64,000 nt of DNA from Solidesulfovibrio carbinoliphilus subsp. oakridgensis (GCF_000177215.2 NZ_CM001368.1:3042117-3106116); one strand, 5' to 3'. Shown: positions 1 through 9,931, counted from the first letter of the stretch. Numbers and translations are program-made. Notes: generated by a model from the letters alone, not told the origin.

Positions 1-107
1 CCCCCACACCCCCTCCTTCCCCAAAAAACTCCTAACGGGGGCGCATGGCGATTGCGTCGTCAAACAGCCTCGACATTCCGCGTCGATCCCTTGCTTTTCT
101 TCAATTT

Positions 108-163
108 CCCCTTTCAGGGGGTCCGGGGGGGCTGGAAAATCCCCCCCGGCCGCCGGAGGCATC
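108..163 (-). repeat. modular palindromic intergenic repeat, copy A
   Basis: Read on the minus strand it starts with the head GATGCCTCCGGCGGCC, continues with a C/G-run stem (seven G, ATTTTCCAG, seven C) and ends GGACCCCCTGAAAGGG. It begins about 25 bases after the glgB stop codon in the same orientation. The same head recurs at least ten times in this window. The rest of bases 1-188 shows no gene. Confidence 0.85.
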
Positions 164-188
164 TTCGCTTCTCTTTTCTCCTTTTCCC

Positions 189-2123
189 TTACTTTCGCGC
201 CGGGCGCAGGAAGACGGCGGCGAGCGGCGGCAGGGTCAGGGTCAGGGAGTAGGGGTGGTCGAAGCTTTCGATGGCCTCGGCCATGACGGCCCCGGCGTTG
301 CCGAGGCCCGAGCCGCCGTAGGCCCGGGCGTCGCTGTTCAAGAGCTCGGTCCACAGGCCCGGGGCCGGCACGCCGATGCGGTAGCTTTCGCGCGGCACGG
401 GGGTGAAATTGAGGGCCACGAGCACCATCTCGCCGGGGCTTTTGCCGCGCCGCAGAAAGGACAGGACGCTGGCCTCGGCGTCGCGGTAGTCGATCCACTC
501 GAAGCCTTCGGCCTTGAAGTCGCGTTCGTAGAGGGCCGGTTCGGCCTTGTAAAGCCGGTTCAGGTCGGCCACCCACTGGAAAATGCCCTGGTGCGGCGGA
601 GATTCGAGCAGTTCCCACTGGGGTTCGGCGTCGTGGTTCCACTCCTGCCACTGGCCGAACTCGCCGCCCATGAACAGGAGCTTCTTGCCCGGGTGGCCGA
701 ACATGTAGCCGAAAAGGAGGCGCAGGTTGGCAAACCGCCGCCAGTCGTCGCCCGGCATCTTCGAGAGCAGGCTGCCTTTGCCGTAGACCACCTCGTCGTG
801 GGACAGCGGCAGGACGAAGTTCTCGGAAAAGGCGTACCAGATGCTGAACGTCAGCTGGCTGTGGTGGTATTTGCGAAAGATGGGGTCGCGGGCGAAGTAG
901 GCCAGGGTGTCGTGCATCCAGCCCATGTTCCACTTCATGCCGAAGCCAAGGCCGCCCAGGTAGGGCGGGCGGGACACCATGGGCCAGGACGTGGACTCCT
1001 CGGCCATGGTCTCGCAGTCCGGGAAGCGGGTGTAGACCATTTCGTTCAGGCGGCGCAAAAACTCGATGTTGTCGAGGTTTTCCCGGCCGCCGTGGATATT
1101 GGGAATCCATTCGCCCTCGCGGCGGGAGTAGTCGAGGTAGAGCATGGAGGCCACGGCGTCCACGCGCAGGGCGTCCACGTGGTAGTGTTTGAGCCAGAAC
1201 AGGGCGCTCGAGATGAGGAAGGCCTTCACCTCGTAGCGGCCGGTGTTAAAGATGTAGCAGTTCCAGTCCGGGTGGTAGCCCTTTTTCGGGTCCGCGTGCT
1301 CGTAGAGGTGGGTGCCGTCGAAAAAGGACAGGCCGTAGCCGTCGGTGGGGAAGTGGGAGGGCACCCAGTCGAGGACCACGCCGATGCCGTTCTGGTGGAG
1401 CCGGTCGATGAGCGTCATGAAGTCCTGGGGCGTGCCGAAGCGGCTGGTCGGGGCGAAGTAGCCGAGCGTCTGGTAGCCCCAGGAGCCGAAGAAGGGGTGC
1501 TCCATGATGGGCAGGAATTCCACGTGGGAAAATCCCGCCCGCAGCACGTGCTCGGTGAGGCTGTCGGCCATCTCCAGGTAGGACAGGGACCGGTAGCGGT
1601 CCTCGTGGACGCGCCGAAATGAGCCGAGGTGGGCCTCGTAGATGGAAATGGGCGCGGAAAAGCCGTTTTTCTCCTGGCGCGAGGCCATCCAGGCGGCGTC
1701 CTGCCAGTCGTGGTCCAGGTCCCAGACGATGGAGGCGGTGTTGGGCGAGGTCTCCCAGTAGAAGGCGTAGGGGTCGCCCTTGTCGGCCCGGTAGTCGGCC
1801 ACGCTGGAACTGATGTGGTATTTGTAGCGCACGCCCTTGCCGAGGCCCGGGACGAAGCATTCGTAGATGCCCGAGGCGTCGTGGCGCACGGCCATGGGGT
1901 GGCGGCCGGGCTCCCAGCCGTTGAAATCCCCGACCACGGACACGGACTTGGCGTTGGGGGCCCAGACCGCGAAGTGGACGCCGTCCTCGCCTTCCACGGC
2001 CATGGCCCGGGAGCCGAGCTTGTCCGGCAGGTCGAAATGGTTGCCCTGCTTGAACAGGTAAACGTCGTGCTCGGTCAGGCGCGACACGTCGTGGCGGGGG
2101 GGCTTGGCGTCCCACATGGTCAT
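189..2123 (-). CDS. glgB: 1,4-alpha-glucan branching enzyme GlgB
   Basis: This cytoplasmic GH13 enzyme cuts alpha-1,4-glucan and reattaches the piece as an alpha-1,6 branch in glycogen synthesis. The 644-residue protein has an N-terminal CBM48-type domain (about 35-130, with VWAPNAKSVSVVGDFNGW) and a GH13 barrel. The nucleophile is in DALRVDAVAS (Asp322), the acid/base glutamate is in TMAEEST (375/376), and LSHDEVVYGKGS is the fourth conserved region. The length fits the shorter GlgB class that lacks the extra N-terminal domain. The start is preceded by AAGGAGACAAC. No other glycogen gene lies in the window. It is followed by repeat copy A. The assignment is secure. Confidence 0.96.
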   Translation of the reverse strand: MTMWDAKPPRHDVSRLTEHDVYLFKQGNHFDLPDKLGSRAMAVEGEDGVHFAVWAPNAKSVSVVGDFNGWEPGRHPMAVRHDASGIYECFVPGLGKGVRYKYHISSSVADYRADKGDPYAFYWETSPNTASIVWDLDHDWQDAAWMASRQEKNGFSAPISIYEAHLGSFRRVHEDRYRSLSYLEMADSLTEHVLRAGFSHVEFLPIMEHPFFGSWGYQTLGYFAPTSRFGTPQDFMTLIDRLHQNGIGVVLDWVPSHFPTDGYGLSFFDGTHLYEHADPKKGYHPDWNCYIFNTGRYEVKAFLISSALFWLKHYHVDALRVDAVASMLYLDYSRREGEWIPNIHGGRENLDNIEFLRRLNEMVYTRFPDCETMAEESTSWPMVSRPPYLGGLGFGMKWNMGWMHDTLAYFARDPIFRKYHHSQLTFSIWYAFSENFVLPLSHDEVVYGKGSLLSKMPGDDWRRFANLRLLFGYMFGHPGKKLLFMGGEFGQWQEWNHDAEPQWELLESPPHQGIFQWVADLNRLYKAEPALYERDFKAEGFEWIDYRDAEASVLSFLRRGKSPGEMVLVALNFTPVPRESYRIGVPAPGLWTELLNSDARAYGGSGLGNAGAVMAEAIESFDHPYSLTLTLPPLAAVFLRPARK

Positions 2124-2205
2124 GTTGTCTCCTTGGGCCGCGCCGCTTCGGACGAGGCTTCCAGCAACAGATACGCAAAACGGCCCGTCCGGGCAATGCG
2201 CGGCG

Positions 2206-3042
2206 CTACGGAAAAGCGAGGCGGAGGCCGACGCCGACCTCGTGGACCGGGATCGCCCCGGCCAGGGCCACCTTGGCGGCCAGGTCGGTGCAGTGGCAGG
2301 GGTAGAGCGCGGCCACGCCCCTTTCGCGCAGGAACGCCGCCACCGCCGCCAGCTTGTCCGGGGCGGCGTGAAGGAGGTGGAGCCCGCCGACCACGGCGGC
2401 CACCCGCTTCTCGCCCGTCACGTCCCGGGCGTGGTCCACGATGTTGCGGATGCCGGCGTGGGAACAGCCCGTGACGACGACGAGGCCGTCCCGGCCGCGC
2501 CAGGCCAGGGCCGTGTCGTCGGGCAGGGTGTCCGGCACCGGTCCGGACGGGGTCTGGCGCAGGCCGATGGGCGCCGTGGCGTCGCCGGGATGTTTCTTCG
2601 GGATCTCGCCGAGAAAGACGAGGCGGTCGGTCAGGCGGACGGGCTGGCGGGTCAGGCGCAGGTCGAAAAAGCCGGCCAGGGCGTCCACGGCCAAAAGCGG
2701 GCCGATGGGCAGGCCGTCGGCCTGGCGCGGGGCCAGGGCGTCGGGGTGGGCGAAAAGCGCCGGCCGGGCGGCGGGGCGTCTTTCCAGGGCCTCTCCGGCG
2801 TAGTGGGCGATCAGATGGGAGAGGCCCCAGGTATGGTCCAGGTGGCCGTGGGACAGCACCACGGCATCCAGCCGGCGCAAGTCGATGTCCAGCCGGCCGG
2901 CGTTGGCGACGAGCACGCCGCTGTAGCCGCAGTCGAAGAGCGTGCAATGGTCCTGGTCCCGCAAAAAGAGCGCCAGGCCTGGCTCCCCGAGAAGGTAACG
3001 GTCGGTCAGGGTGTTGTTGTCCACAAGGACGGTCAGTTCCAT
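2206..3042 (-). CDS. MBL-fold metallo-hydrolase of the DHPS-like type
   Basis: A 278-residue metallo-beta-lactamase-fold hydrolase. The metal motif is SHGHLDHTWGL; a further histidine is in VTGCSHAGIRNIVDHA and another near the C terminus in GGLHLL. The N-terminal MELTVLVDNNT and the TGCSH segment are typical of the group named after 7,8-dihydropterin-6-yl-methyl-4-(beta-D-ribofuranosyl)aminobenzene 5'-phosphate synthase. The physiological substrate is unknown for most bacterial members, so none is claimed. I chose the ATG at 3042 over an upstream in-frame start because the family begins at this strand and an AGGGGG precedes it. It ends 82 bases before glgB on the same strand, so cotranscription is possible. 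Confidence 0.85.
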   Translation of the reverse strand: MELTVLVDNNTLTDRYLLGEPGLALFLRDQDHCTLFDCGYSGVLVANAGRLDIDLRRLDAVVLSHGHLDHTWGLSHLIAHYAGEALERRPAARPALFAHPDALAPRQADGLPIGPLLAVDALAGFFDLRLTRQPVRLTDRLVFLGEIPKKHPGDATAPIGLRQTPSGPVPDTLPDDTALAWRGRDGLVVVTGCSHAGIRNIVDHARDVTGEKRVAAVVGGLHLLHAAPDKLAAVAAFLRERGVAALYPCHCTDLAAKVALAGAIPVHEVGVGLRLAFP

Positions 3043-3159
3043 GCAAGGCCCCCTGCGGGCGAGGGGGGCCACGAGTTGCAAAGAAAGTCAAGGATTCCCT
3101 GGACAAGAAGGCCGGAGTGGGGCATCAAATGATAAATAATCCCGTAGAAGGAGGGAGCC

Positions 3160-3456
3160 ATGAAAATGAGACTGGTCACTGTGCTTGCGATGGGATTGCT
3201 CCTGGCCATGTTGGCCGTTGGCTGCAGCGTTTCGGTCGATCTGACACCGCCGCCGCCGGCTGGGTACGTGCGGGTGGTTGGCGCCGACACGGTCAATGTC
3301 CGGACCTGCCCCGCCCCCTCGTGCGAAGTGCGCACGGTGGCGTACCGTGGACAGGCGGTCCGGGTCTATGAATACCAGAACGGCTGGGCCCGCATCGTGG
3401 TGGTGGATTCCGGCGCTCCGGGCTGGATCGACGCCCGCTACCTGCGCCGGCCGTAG
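3160..3456 (+). CDS. SH3b-domain lipoprotein
   Basis: A 98-residue lipoprotein. A basic start and hydrophobic stretch (about 5-20) lead to the lipobox LAVGC with Cys22 as the lipidated residue. After a short PPPPAG linker comes a bacterial SH3 domain (about 34-97): YVRVVGADTVNVRTCPAPSC, then VRVYEYQNGWARIVV and GWIDARYL. Such domains usually bind peptidoglycan or proteins in the envelope; the ligand is not predictable here. AAGGAGGG precedes the start. A second, much smaller lipoprotein gene follows on the same strand and its mature N terminus resembles this one. Confidence 0.85.
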   Translation: MKMRLVTVLAMGLLLAMLAVGCSVSVDLTPPPPAGYVRVVGADTVNVRTCPAPSCEVRTVAYRGQAVRVYEYQNGWARIVVVDSGAPGWIDARYLRRP

Positions 3457-3539
3457 CCGCGTCCTGCTTCGCCGGATCGCCGTCATGACCCCGGGCGGCG
3501 GGCCGGCCTCATTTCGCGGGGACCCGAGGTGGGCACTCT

Positions 3540-3665
3540 ATGAGGACGGGAATTCTTTTGACGATGGTGGCCGCGCTGTTTCTGAGCCTGGCCGGGTGCC
3601 GGGGATCCATGGAGATCACCCCGCCGAAGCTGAGTGGCCAAAGCCACGTCCAGGCCGGCCAGTAA
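3540..3665 (+). CDS. 41-residue mini-lipoprotein
   Basis: A very short open frame with good signals: CGAGGTG lies about 8 bases before the ATG. The product has MRT, a hydrophobic stretch (5-18) and the lipobox LAGC (Cys20), followed by a 21-residue mature part with the motif MEITPPKLSG. The mature start lines up with that of the SH3b lipoprotein upstream (C-x-x-S-hydrophobic-acidic-hydrophobic-TPP), which suggests a degenerate duplicate or a small entericidin-like lipoprotein. The gap between the two genes is 83 bases. It ends just before a strong hairpin. Function unknown. Confidence 0.6.
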   Translation: MRTGILLTMVAALFLSLAGCRGSMEITPPKLSGQSHVQAGQ

Positions 3666-3698
3666 AAGCGATCGCGACCGGGGCCGAATCCGGTTTTT

Positions 3699-3723
3699 GC
3701 CGGGAGGGACCGTCCCTCCCGGC
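3699..3723. terminator. bidirectional hairpin between converging genes
   Basis: Perfect 11-bp stem GCCGGGAGGGA / TCCCTCCCGGC with a 3-base loop, preceded by TTTTT and followed by CATTTTCC. It lies downstream of the mini-lipoprotein (+) and of the PP-loop gene (-). Confidence 0.7.
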
Positions 3724-3761
3724 CATTTTCCTTTCCACCCACCACCATCCGGCCCACCATC

Positions 3762-3815
3762 CGGGGGGTCCGGGGGGTCCGGGGGGGATGATCCCCCCCG
3801 GCCGCCGGAGGCATC
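3762..3815 (-). repeat. modular palindromic intergenic repeat, copy B
   Basis: The minus-strand head GATGCCTCCGGCGGCC is followed by the palindrome GGGGGGGATCATCCCCCCC and then GGACCCCCC twice. It starts 22 bases after the stop of the PP-loop gene, in the same orientation. Confidence 0.85.
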
Positions 3816-3836
3816 TTCTCCCTTTTCGCCTTTTCC

Positions 3837-4898
3837 CTACCGACCGCCCACGCCGCAGATGGTGAAGCGTTCGCGCTTTTTCTGGCGCACGTCCTCCCAG
3901 GTCGGCTCGCTCCAACCGAGGGGGGTCTGCCTGGCCGGGGTGACGATGACGGAGGGGTGGTCGCCGCCGGCCACGTCCACCTTGACGACCCCGGCCGTGG
4001 CCCGGGCCTTGGGGTTGAACGAGGCCACGAAGGCGGCGGCGTCGGCCACGGCCGCGGCGTCCCACACCGCCCCGGGCAGGCGGCGGGCCAGGCCGAGGGG
4101 CCCCGGCAGGGACCGGACCTTGAAGACCAGGTCGTCCGGGCCGAGAGCGGCCTCCAGGCGGGCGTTGTCGGACTGGTTGCGGCCGATGGCCAGCCACTTG
4201 TCCCCGGCCCAATACTGGCGACCGATGTTGGCCAGGTCGAAGTCCGAGGGCGACGGGGGCGTGGTTTGCAGGAACAGCGGAAAAAACCGGCGGGCCGAGG
4301 CCTCTTCGGTCAAGAGGCAGCCGCCGGCCGGGGTGGGGATTTCCTTGAGGGCGTAGTGTTCGGCCAGGGCCATCTGGTCCTTGCGGCCCCGGCCGCTCAT
4401 GGACAGGAGCCGCTCCCGGTCCACGAGCCCCGACGTCTCGGCTTCGGTTTCCAGGAGCCGCCTGGCGCAAAGGGGGCGCAGGAGCAGGCCGCGCGTGGCC
4501 GAGTCGCGGCTGATGATGTCCAGGGCGTCCCGGCGCTGGGACATGGGCCGCTGGCCGATGACCTCGCCGGAAATGAGAAACGAGGCCCCGTATTCGGCCA
4601 AGAGCTCCTTGGCCCGGCGCAGCATGAGGATCTTGCAGTCGATGCAGGGATTTAAAACCTTGCCCAGGCCGTGGCGCGGCCCGGCGGCCAGCATGGCGAC
4701 ATACGGGGCCGAGACGTCCACCGCAACGATGTCCAGGTTGTAGATGTCGCGCCAGTGGTCGATCAGGCGGGGCTTGCCGAAAAAGGGGCTGACGAAATGC
4801 AGGCACAGGACGTCGAGCCCCTGGGCCGCCACGGTCTTGGCGGCCAGGATGCTGTCGAGGCCGCCGGAGAAAAGGGCCAGGGCGTGGTAGGATTTCAT
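3837..4898 (-). CDS. PP-loop (adenine nucleotide alpha hydrolase) tRNA thiolation-like protein
   Basis: A 353-residue cytoplasmic protein with an N-terminal PP-loop SGGLDS (11-16), used to adenylate a substrate. It also has LNPCIDCK (Cys85, Cys88), LISGEVIGQRPMSQRR (about 108-123) and a further Cys194 in AGGCLLTEE. This resembles the MnmA/ThiI group of tRNA sulfurtransferases, and relatives are often annotated as tRNA (5-methylaminomethyl-2-thiouridylate)-methyltransferase. It lacks the usual MnmA C-terminal layout; the last 140 residues are a separate module I cannot name. A tRNA-modification role is inference. It is divergent from recA across 255 bases. Confidence 0.7.
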   Translation of the reverse strand: MKSYHALALFSGGLDSILAAKTVAAQGLDVLCLHFVSPFFGKPRLIDHWRDIYNLDIVAVDVSAPYVAMLAAGPRHGLGKVLNPCIDCKILMLRRAKELLAEYGASFLISGEVIGQRPMSQRRDALDIISRDSATRGLLLRPLCARRLLETEAETSGLVDRERLLSMSGRGRKDQMALAEHYALKEIPTPAGGCLLTEEASARRFFPLFLQTTPPSPSDFDLANIGRQYWAGDKWLAIGRNQSDNARLEAALGPDDLVFKVRSLPGPLGLARRLPGAVWDAAAVADAAAFVASFNPKARATAGVVKVDVAGGDHPSVIVTPARQTPLGWSEPTWEDVRQKKRERFTICGVGGR

Positions 4899-5060
4899 GG
4901 GGCGTAGCTAAGGTGTCCGGGCCGGCGTGGCAAGGGGAAATGGGCCGCCCGTCCGGGCCGGCCGGGCCCTGGCGGCTTGCGAATTTTTCTCTGGCAACGC
5001 GGGTTCGCGGCCTTTCTTTTTGCGGCCCCGGGCTTATATTCCAGCCAAACGTTCTCCGGG

Positions 5061-5092
5061 CGGCAACGCGCCGCCAGCCTGGGACGTTGCCG
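5061..5092 (+). other. inverted repeat in the recA upstream region
   Basis: CGGCAACG (5061-5068) and CGTTGCCG (5085-5092) form a perfect 8-bp stem about 60 bases before recA. It could be a leader RNA hairpin or a regulator site. I did not find a LexA box I could defend in this gap. Confidence 0.3.
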
Positions 5093-5153
5093 TGCGGCAA
5101 GGATTTTGCTACACGGTTTCCTTTAGCCCCAACATCAAGTGAGGACACGGCGA

Positions 5154-6236
<1,083 letters not shown>

Positions 6237-6246
6237 GTAGAGAGAA

Positions 6247-6300
6247 GATGCCTCCGGCGGCCGGGGGGATCATCCCCCCCGGACCCCCTGAAAGGGGGGA
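6247..6300 (+). repeat. modular palindromic intergenic repeat, copy C
   Basis: The head GATGCCTCCGGCGGCC starts 10 bases after the recA stop. It is followed by GGGGGGATCATCCCCCCC, GGACCCCCTGAAAGGGGGG. This opens a 393-base non-coding gap (6237-6629) that is mostly repeats: this copy, a 22-bp hairpin and a tandem palindrome array. Confidence 0.85.
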
Positions 6301-6381
6301 GGGCCACGGGGCAAGTGGGATGCGATTTTTGCGTTGAACGTACGGCCGGCGGGGAAAAGTTCCTGCCGGATCGCCCTGTTT

Positions 6382-6431
6382 GGGGACCGCGACCGCCAGG
6401 ATGGCTCGGCATCCTGGCGGTCGCGGTCCCC
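6382..6431. repeat. perfect 22-bp inverted repeat
   Basis: Arms at 6382-6403 and 6410-6431 are exact reverse complements around a 6-base loop GCTCGG. Each arm contains GACCGCCAGGATG or its complement. There is no U-run on either side. It lies midway between recA and alaS. Confidence 0.85.
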
Positions 6432-6440
6432 GGACCGGGA

Positions 6441-6561
6441 GGGTCCGGGAGGGGGTGACCCCCTCCCGGCGGGTCCAGGGCGGCGCCCTGGCGGGGTCCA
6501 GGGCGGCGCCCTGGCGGGGTCTGGGGCAGCGCCCCAGCGGGGGTCCGGGGCAGCGCCCCGG
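6441..6561. repeat. tandem array of short palindromes joined by GGGGTCC
   Basis: Five short palindromes sit in a row, separated by a (C)GGGGTC(C/T) connector: GGGAGGGGGTGACCCCCTCCC, AGGGCGGCGCCCT twice, GGGGCAGCGCCCC twice. The connector is the complement of the GGACCCC found after the palindrome in the single-copy repeats, so this is the same modular family in tandem form. It ends about 55 bases before the alaS Shine-Dalgarno. Confidence 0.8.
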
Positions 6562-6629
6562 TTCATACATTTCGAGGAAGACGCGGGGACTCCTTTGCGC
6601 TTCCCATTCCCATGCGGAGGCATGCGACA

Positions 6630-9272
6630 ATGATGACGGCAAACGAGATTCGCGCCAAGTTCCTGGACTTCTTCGCGGCACAGGGCCACCAGAAAGTGGC
6701 TTCCTCGCCGCTTATTCCCCGCGAGGACCCGACCCTTCTTTTCACCAACGCCGGCATGGTCCAGTTCAAGAAGGTCTTTCTGGGCCAGGACAAGCCCGGG
6801 TACAAGCGGGCCACCACCTCGCAAAAGTGCCTGCGCGTCGGCGGCAAGCACAACGACCTGGAAAACGTCGGCCGCACGGCCCGCCACCACACCTTCTTCG
6901 AGATGCTCGGCAACTTCTCCTTTGGCGACTACTTCAAGGAAGACGCCATCCGGTTCGCCTGGACGTTTCTGACCGAGGTGATCGGGCTCGACAAGTCGCG
7001 GCTTTACGCCACGGTCTACCTGGACGACGACGAGGCCCATGGGTTGTGGAAAAAGATCGCCGGCCTCACGGACGACCGGATCTTCCGGCTCGGCGAAAAG
7101 GACAATTTCTGGTCCATGGGCGACACCGGCCCCTGCGGCCCGTGCTCGGAGATCATGTTCGACCGGGGCGAGGAAGTGTCCTGCGGCCCCGACTGCGGCA
7201 TCGGCACCTGCGACTGCGACCGGTATCTCGAAATCTGGAACCTGGTCTTCATGCAGTACGACCAGATCGCCCCGGGCAACCGGGTGGCCCTGCCCCGGCC
7301 GAGCATCGACACGGGCATGGGCCTGGAGCGCATCGCGGCGGTCGTCCAGGGCGTGCACTCCAATTTCGACATCGACCTCTTCAAGGCCATCATCGCCTCG
7401 GCCGCCACCATCGCCGGCGTGGCCTACGGCCACAACGACGAGCACGACACCGCCCTTCGCGTCATCGCGGACCACAGCCGCTCGGTGGCCTTTCTCCTGG
7501 CCGACGGCGTCATGCCGTCCAACGAGGGCCGGGGCTATGTCCTTCGCCGCTTGATCCGCCGGGCCCTGCGTTTCGGGAAGCTGATCGGCCTGTCCGACCC
7601 CTTCCTCTACAAGACCGCCGGCACCGTGGTCGACGTCATGGGCGACGCCTTTCCGGAACTGCTGGCCGGCCGGGAATTCATGGAGCGGGTGGTGCGCGAG
7701 GAAGAGGAGCGCTTCGGCGTGACGCTGGATAAGGGGCTTGTCATCCTGGCCGAGGAGCTCGACCGCCTCGGCGAGGCCGGCGAGGCCGTCATTTCCGGCC
7801 AGTTCGCCTTCAAGCTCTACGACACCTACGGATTTCCGCTGGACATCGTCAACGACGTGGCCGGCAAGCGTGGCATGGCGGCCGACGAGGACGGGTACCG
7901 GGCCTGCATGGCCGAGCAGAAGGCCCGGGCCAAGAAGGCCTGGAAGGGCAGCGGCGAGACCGATCCGGCCGTGCTGTTCCTGGAACTCCTGGAGTCCGGC
8001 ATGAAGTCCCGGTTCGTCGGCTACGACGCCCTGACCGGGGCCAGCCGGGTCAACGCCCTGGTCTCGGCCGAGGGCCAGGCCGTGGAGCGGCTGGTTGCCG
8101 GCGAGACCGGCTACATGGTCTGCGCCGTGACACCCTTTTACGGCGAATCCGGCGGCCAGTCCGGCGACGTGGGGTTGGTTTCGACCCTGACCGGCGACGC
8201 GGCCGTCATCGGGGCCATCAAGGCCGGTCCGGACCTGACCGCCCACCACATCGAGGTGAAAAAGGGCGAGATCCTCCTCGACCAGGAGGCCGAGCTGGCG
8301 GTCGATCCGGCCGTGCGCGCGGCCACGGCCCGAAACCACACCGCCACCCACCTGCTCCACAAGGCCCTTAAAAACGTGCTGGGAAGCCACGTCAACCAGG
8401 CCGGGTCCCTGGTCACTCCGGACCGGCTGCGTTTCGACTTCACCCACATCGCGGCCATGACTCCTGACGAGCTGGCCCGGGTCGAGGACGAGGTCAACGC
8501 GGCCATTCTCCTTGACGCCCCGGTGGTGACCGAGGTCATGGGCATCGACGCGGCCCGGGCCAAGGGCGCCACGGCCCTTTTCGGCGAGAAGTACGGCGAC
8601 GAGGTCCGGGTGGTCGAAGTGCCGGGCGTGACCATGGAATTTTGCGGCGGCACGCACTTGCGCGCCACCGGCCAGGCCGGCAGCTTCCTCATCCTGTCCG
8701 AATCCGGCGTCGCGGCCGGCACCCGGCGCATCGAGGCGGCCACGGGCTTAAACGCGCTTCGCCACGTGCGCGAGATGCGCGGCGAGTACGACGAGGGCCT
8801 CAAGACCTTGAAGGCCAAGCCGGGCGAGCTGGTGCCCCGCGTCAAGAAGCTTTTCGACGACATCCGGGCCCTCGGCAAGGAGAAGGAGCAGTTGGCCGGC
8901 AAGCTGGCCTCGGGCCAGGGCCGCGACCTCATGGCCGGCCTGGAAGAGGTGGGCGGCGTGAAGCTTCTCTGCGCCCGGGTGGACGCGCCGAACGTCAAGG
9001 CCCTGCGCGAGGCCATGGACGATCTCAGAAGCAAGCTCCCCTCCGGCGTCATCGCCCTGGCCGCCGAACAGGAAGACGGCAAGGTCAGCCTGATCGTCGC
9101 CGTCAGCAAGGACCTGCACGCCCGGTTCACGGCCCCGGTCCTCATCAAGGACGCGGCCGCCTCGGTCGGCGGCTCCGGCGGCGGCCGGCCCGACATGGCG
9201 CAAGCCGGCGGCACCAACCCGGCCGGCATCGACGAAGCCTTCGCCAAAGTGAAGGCCGCCGTGGCCGGGTAG
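6630..9272 (+). CDS. alaS: alanine--tRNA ligase
   Basis: AlaRS charges tRNA-Ala and hydrolyses mischarged Ser/Gly-tRNA-Ala. The 880-residue protein has the class II catalytic domain at the N terminus ([56 protein letters not shown] in pieces), the editing-domain zinc motif HTATHLLH, the paired CGGTH, and a C-Ala domain ending in [12 protein letters not shown]. The start at ATG 6630 has GGAGG nine bases upstream; a second ATG follows immediately at 6633 and an upstream in-frame ATG at 6612 lies before the Shine-Dalgarno. The length is typical. A strong hairpin follows the stop. Confidence 0.97.
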   Translation: MMTANEIRAKFLDFFAAQGHQKVASSPLIPREDPTLLFTNAGMVQFKKVFLGQDKPGYKRATTSQKCLRVGGKHNDLENVGRTARHHTFFEMLGNFSFGDYFKEDAIRFAWTFLTEVIGLDKSRLYATVYLDDDEAHGLWKKIAGLTDDRIFRLGEKDNFWSMGDTGPCGPCSEIMFDRGEEVSCGPDCGIGTCDCDRYLEIWNLVFMQYDQIAPGNRVALPRPSIDTGMGLERIAAVVQGVHSNFDIDLFKAIIASAATIAGVAYGHNDEHDTALRVIADHSRSVAFLLADGVMPSNEGRGYVLRRLIRRALRFGKLIGLSDPFLYKTAGTVVDVMGDAFPELLAGREFMERVVREEEERFGVTLDKGLVILAEELDRLGEAGEAVISGQFAFKLYDTYGFPLDIVNDVAGKRGMAADEDGYRACMAEQKARAKKAWKGSGETDPAVLFLELLESGMKSRFVGYDALTGASRVNALVSAEGQAVERLVAGETGYMVCAVTPFYGESGGQSGDVGLVSTLTGDAAVIGAIKAGPDLTAHHIEVKKGEILLDQEAELAVDPAVRAATARNHTATHLLHKALKNVLGSHVNQAGSLVTPDRLRFDFTHIAAMTPDELARVEDEVNAAILLDAPVVTEVMGIDAARAKGATALFGEKYGDEVRVVEVPGVTMEFCGGTHLRATGQAGSFLILSESGVAAGTRRIEAATGLNALRHVREMRGEYDEGLKTLKAKPGELVPRVKKLFDDIRALGKEKEQLAGKLASGQGRDLMAGLEEVGGVKLLCARVDAPNVKALREAMDDLRSKLPSGVIALAAEQEDGKVSLIVAVSKDLHARFTAPVLIKDAAASVGGSGGGRPDMAQAGGTNPAGIDEAFAKVKAAVAG

Positions 9273-9286
9273 TGAAGGCATGAAGA

Positions 9287-9325
9287 CGCGGGGGGAAACG
9301 CTTTTGAAAAGCGTTTCCCCCCGCG
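9287..9325 (+). terminator. 19-bp hairpin after alaS
   Basis: Perfect inverted repeat CGCGGGGGGAAACGCTTTT / complement with a single central base, 14 bases after the alaS stop. A C-run rather than a U-run follows, so it may act as a 3'-end stabiliser or Rho-linked end rather than a classic intrinsic terminator. Confidence 0.7.
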
Positions 9326-9429
9326 CCCCCCTTCGAAACGAAAGGTGGGACGGTTCCGTTTTTGGGGTGCGCGTCGGCATCGTCGGCTTCGGCGTTTGAC
9401 GAGCGGCGGGCATGGTGGATGGAAACGAC

Positions 9430-9462
9430 AGCCTCCTGGGTGATGCCAGGGGGCTTTTTTTT
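9430..9462 (+). terminator. intrinsic terminator with no obvious upstream gene
   Basis: Stem AGCCTCCTGG / CCAGGGGGCT (one G-U pair), 6-base loop, then eight T. It lies 105 bases beyond the alaS hairpin with no credible open frame between, so it may end an alaS readthrough tail or a small RNA. Confidence 0.65.
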
Positions 9463-9560
9463 GTCTGCAGGGAAGGGGGCGGGGCCGACGCAGGTTTCAC
9501 CTCCGTGGGCCGGGAGGAGGCCGGCAGGAAGCGGATAGAGACAGATCGCTCCATCACAAA

Positions 9561-9604
9561 GGCGCTGGCAGGGAAGTGTTTCCAAGAACCATCCCTGCCA
9601 GCGC
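9561..9604. terminator. hairpin downstream of yjhX
   Basis: Perfect 14-bp stem GGCGCTGGCAGGGA / TCCCTGCCAGCGCC with a 16-base loop, 7 bases beyond the yjhX stop on the minus strand. Confidence 0.6.
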
Positions 9605-9611
9605 CCTGGGG

Positions 9612-9869
9612 TCAGCGGTTGTCGAGCTGTGACCGCACGGCCTTCAGGCCGGCGGTATTGATCCGATAGGGGTGGCCATCTTTCGATGCAATGAGCCGTT
9701 TGCTTTTCAGCTTGGTAAAAACGGCCAGGGTGCAATCGGAAAGCACAAGGCCGTCGTTGGTGTAGCATTCGATAAAGGCGATGCGGCCCAATGCGTTGCG
9801 GTAATGCACGATGCGGCCGCCTTTGGCCAGGACGTGAAGCGTCCTTTGCTCCGGCTTCGAGATATTCAT
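9612..9869 (-). CDS. yjhX: YjhX family toxin-like protein
   Basis: An 85-residue member of the YjhX (UPF0386) family. [20 protein letters not shown], then [22 protein letters not shown] and [12 protein letters not shown] match the family from first to last residue, so I place the start at ATG 9869 and not at the TTG 60 codons upstream. In E. coli yjhX is described as the toxin of a pair with the acetyltransferase yjhQ. No yjhQ-like or other antitoxin gene is adjacent here, so it is an orphan. It has its own promoter, a structured leader and a terminator, and looks like an acquired or moved single-gene unit between alaS and aldA. Confidence 0.9.
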   Translation of the reverse strand: MNISKPEQRTLHVLAKGGRIVHYRNALGRIAFIECYTNDGLVLSDCTLAVFTKLKSKRLIASKDGHPYRINTAGLKAVRSQLDNR

Positions 9870-9906
9870 GTCAGAGATCCTGAGGCAGTAATCCAATGCA
9901 CAAAAG

Positions 9907-9931
9907 CAGCAAGCGTCAGCGACGCTTGCTG
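9907..9931 (-). terminator. leader hairpin, possible attenuator, upstream of yjhX
   Basis: Perfect 11-bp stem CAGCAAGCGTC / GACGCTTGCTG with a 3-base loop; on the minus strand it is followed by CTTTTG. It lies 38 bases before the yjhX start, inside the transcribed leader. Confidence 0.5.

Noticed and set aside
45-1622. Long open frames antisense to glgB, alaS, dxr, ribBA, leuS, atpA, atpD and most other genes
   Set aside because: They are the usual result of high third-position G+C; they lack family features, ribosome sites and sensible composition, and overlap secure genes.
4899-5153. SOS (LexA) box before recA
   Set aside because: I could not find a palindrome matching a known LexA consensus in this gap; only the CGGCAACG inverted repeat is clear.
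6237-6629. tRNA or small protein gene between recA and alaS
   Set aside because: The palindromes do not form a cloverleaf and no frame has a ribosome site; the gap is explained by repeats.
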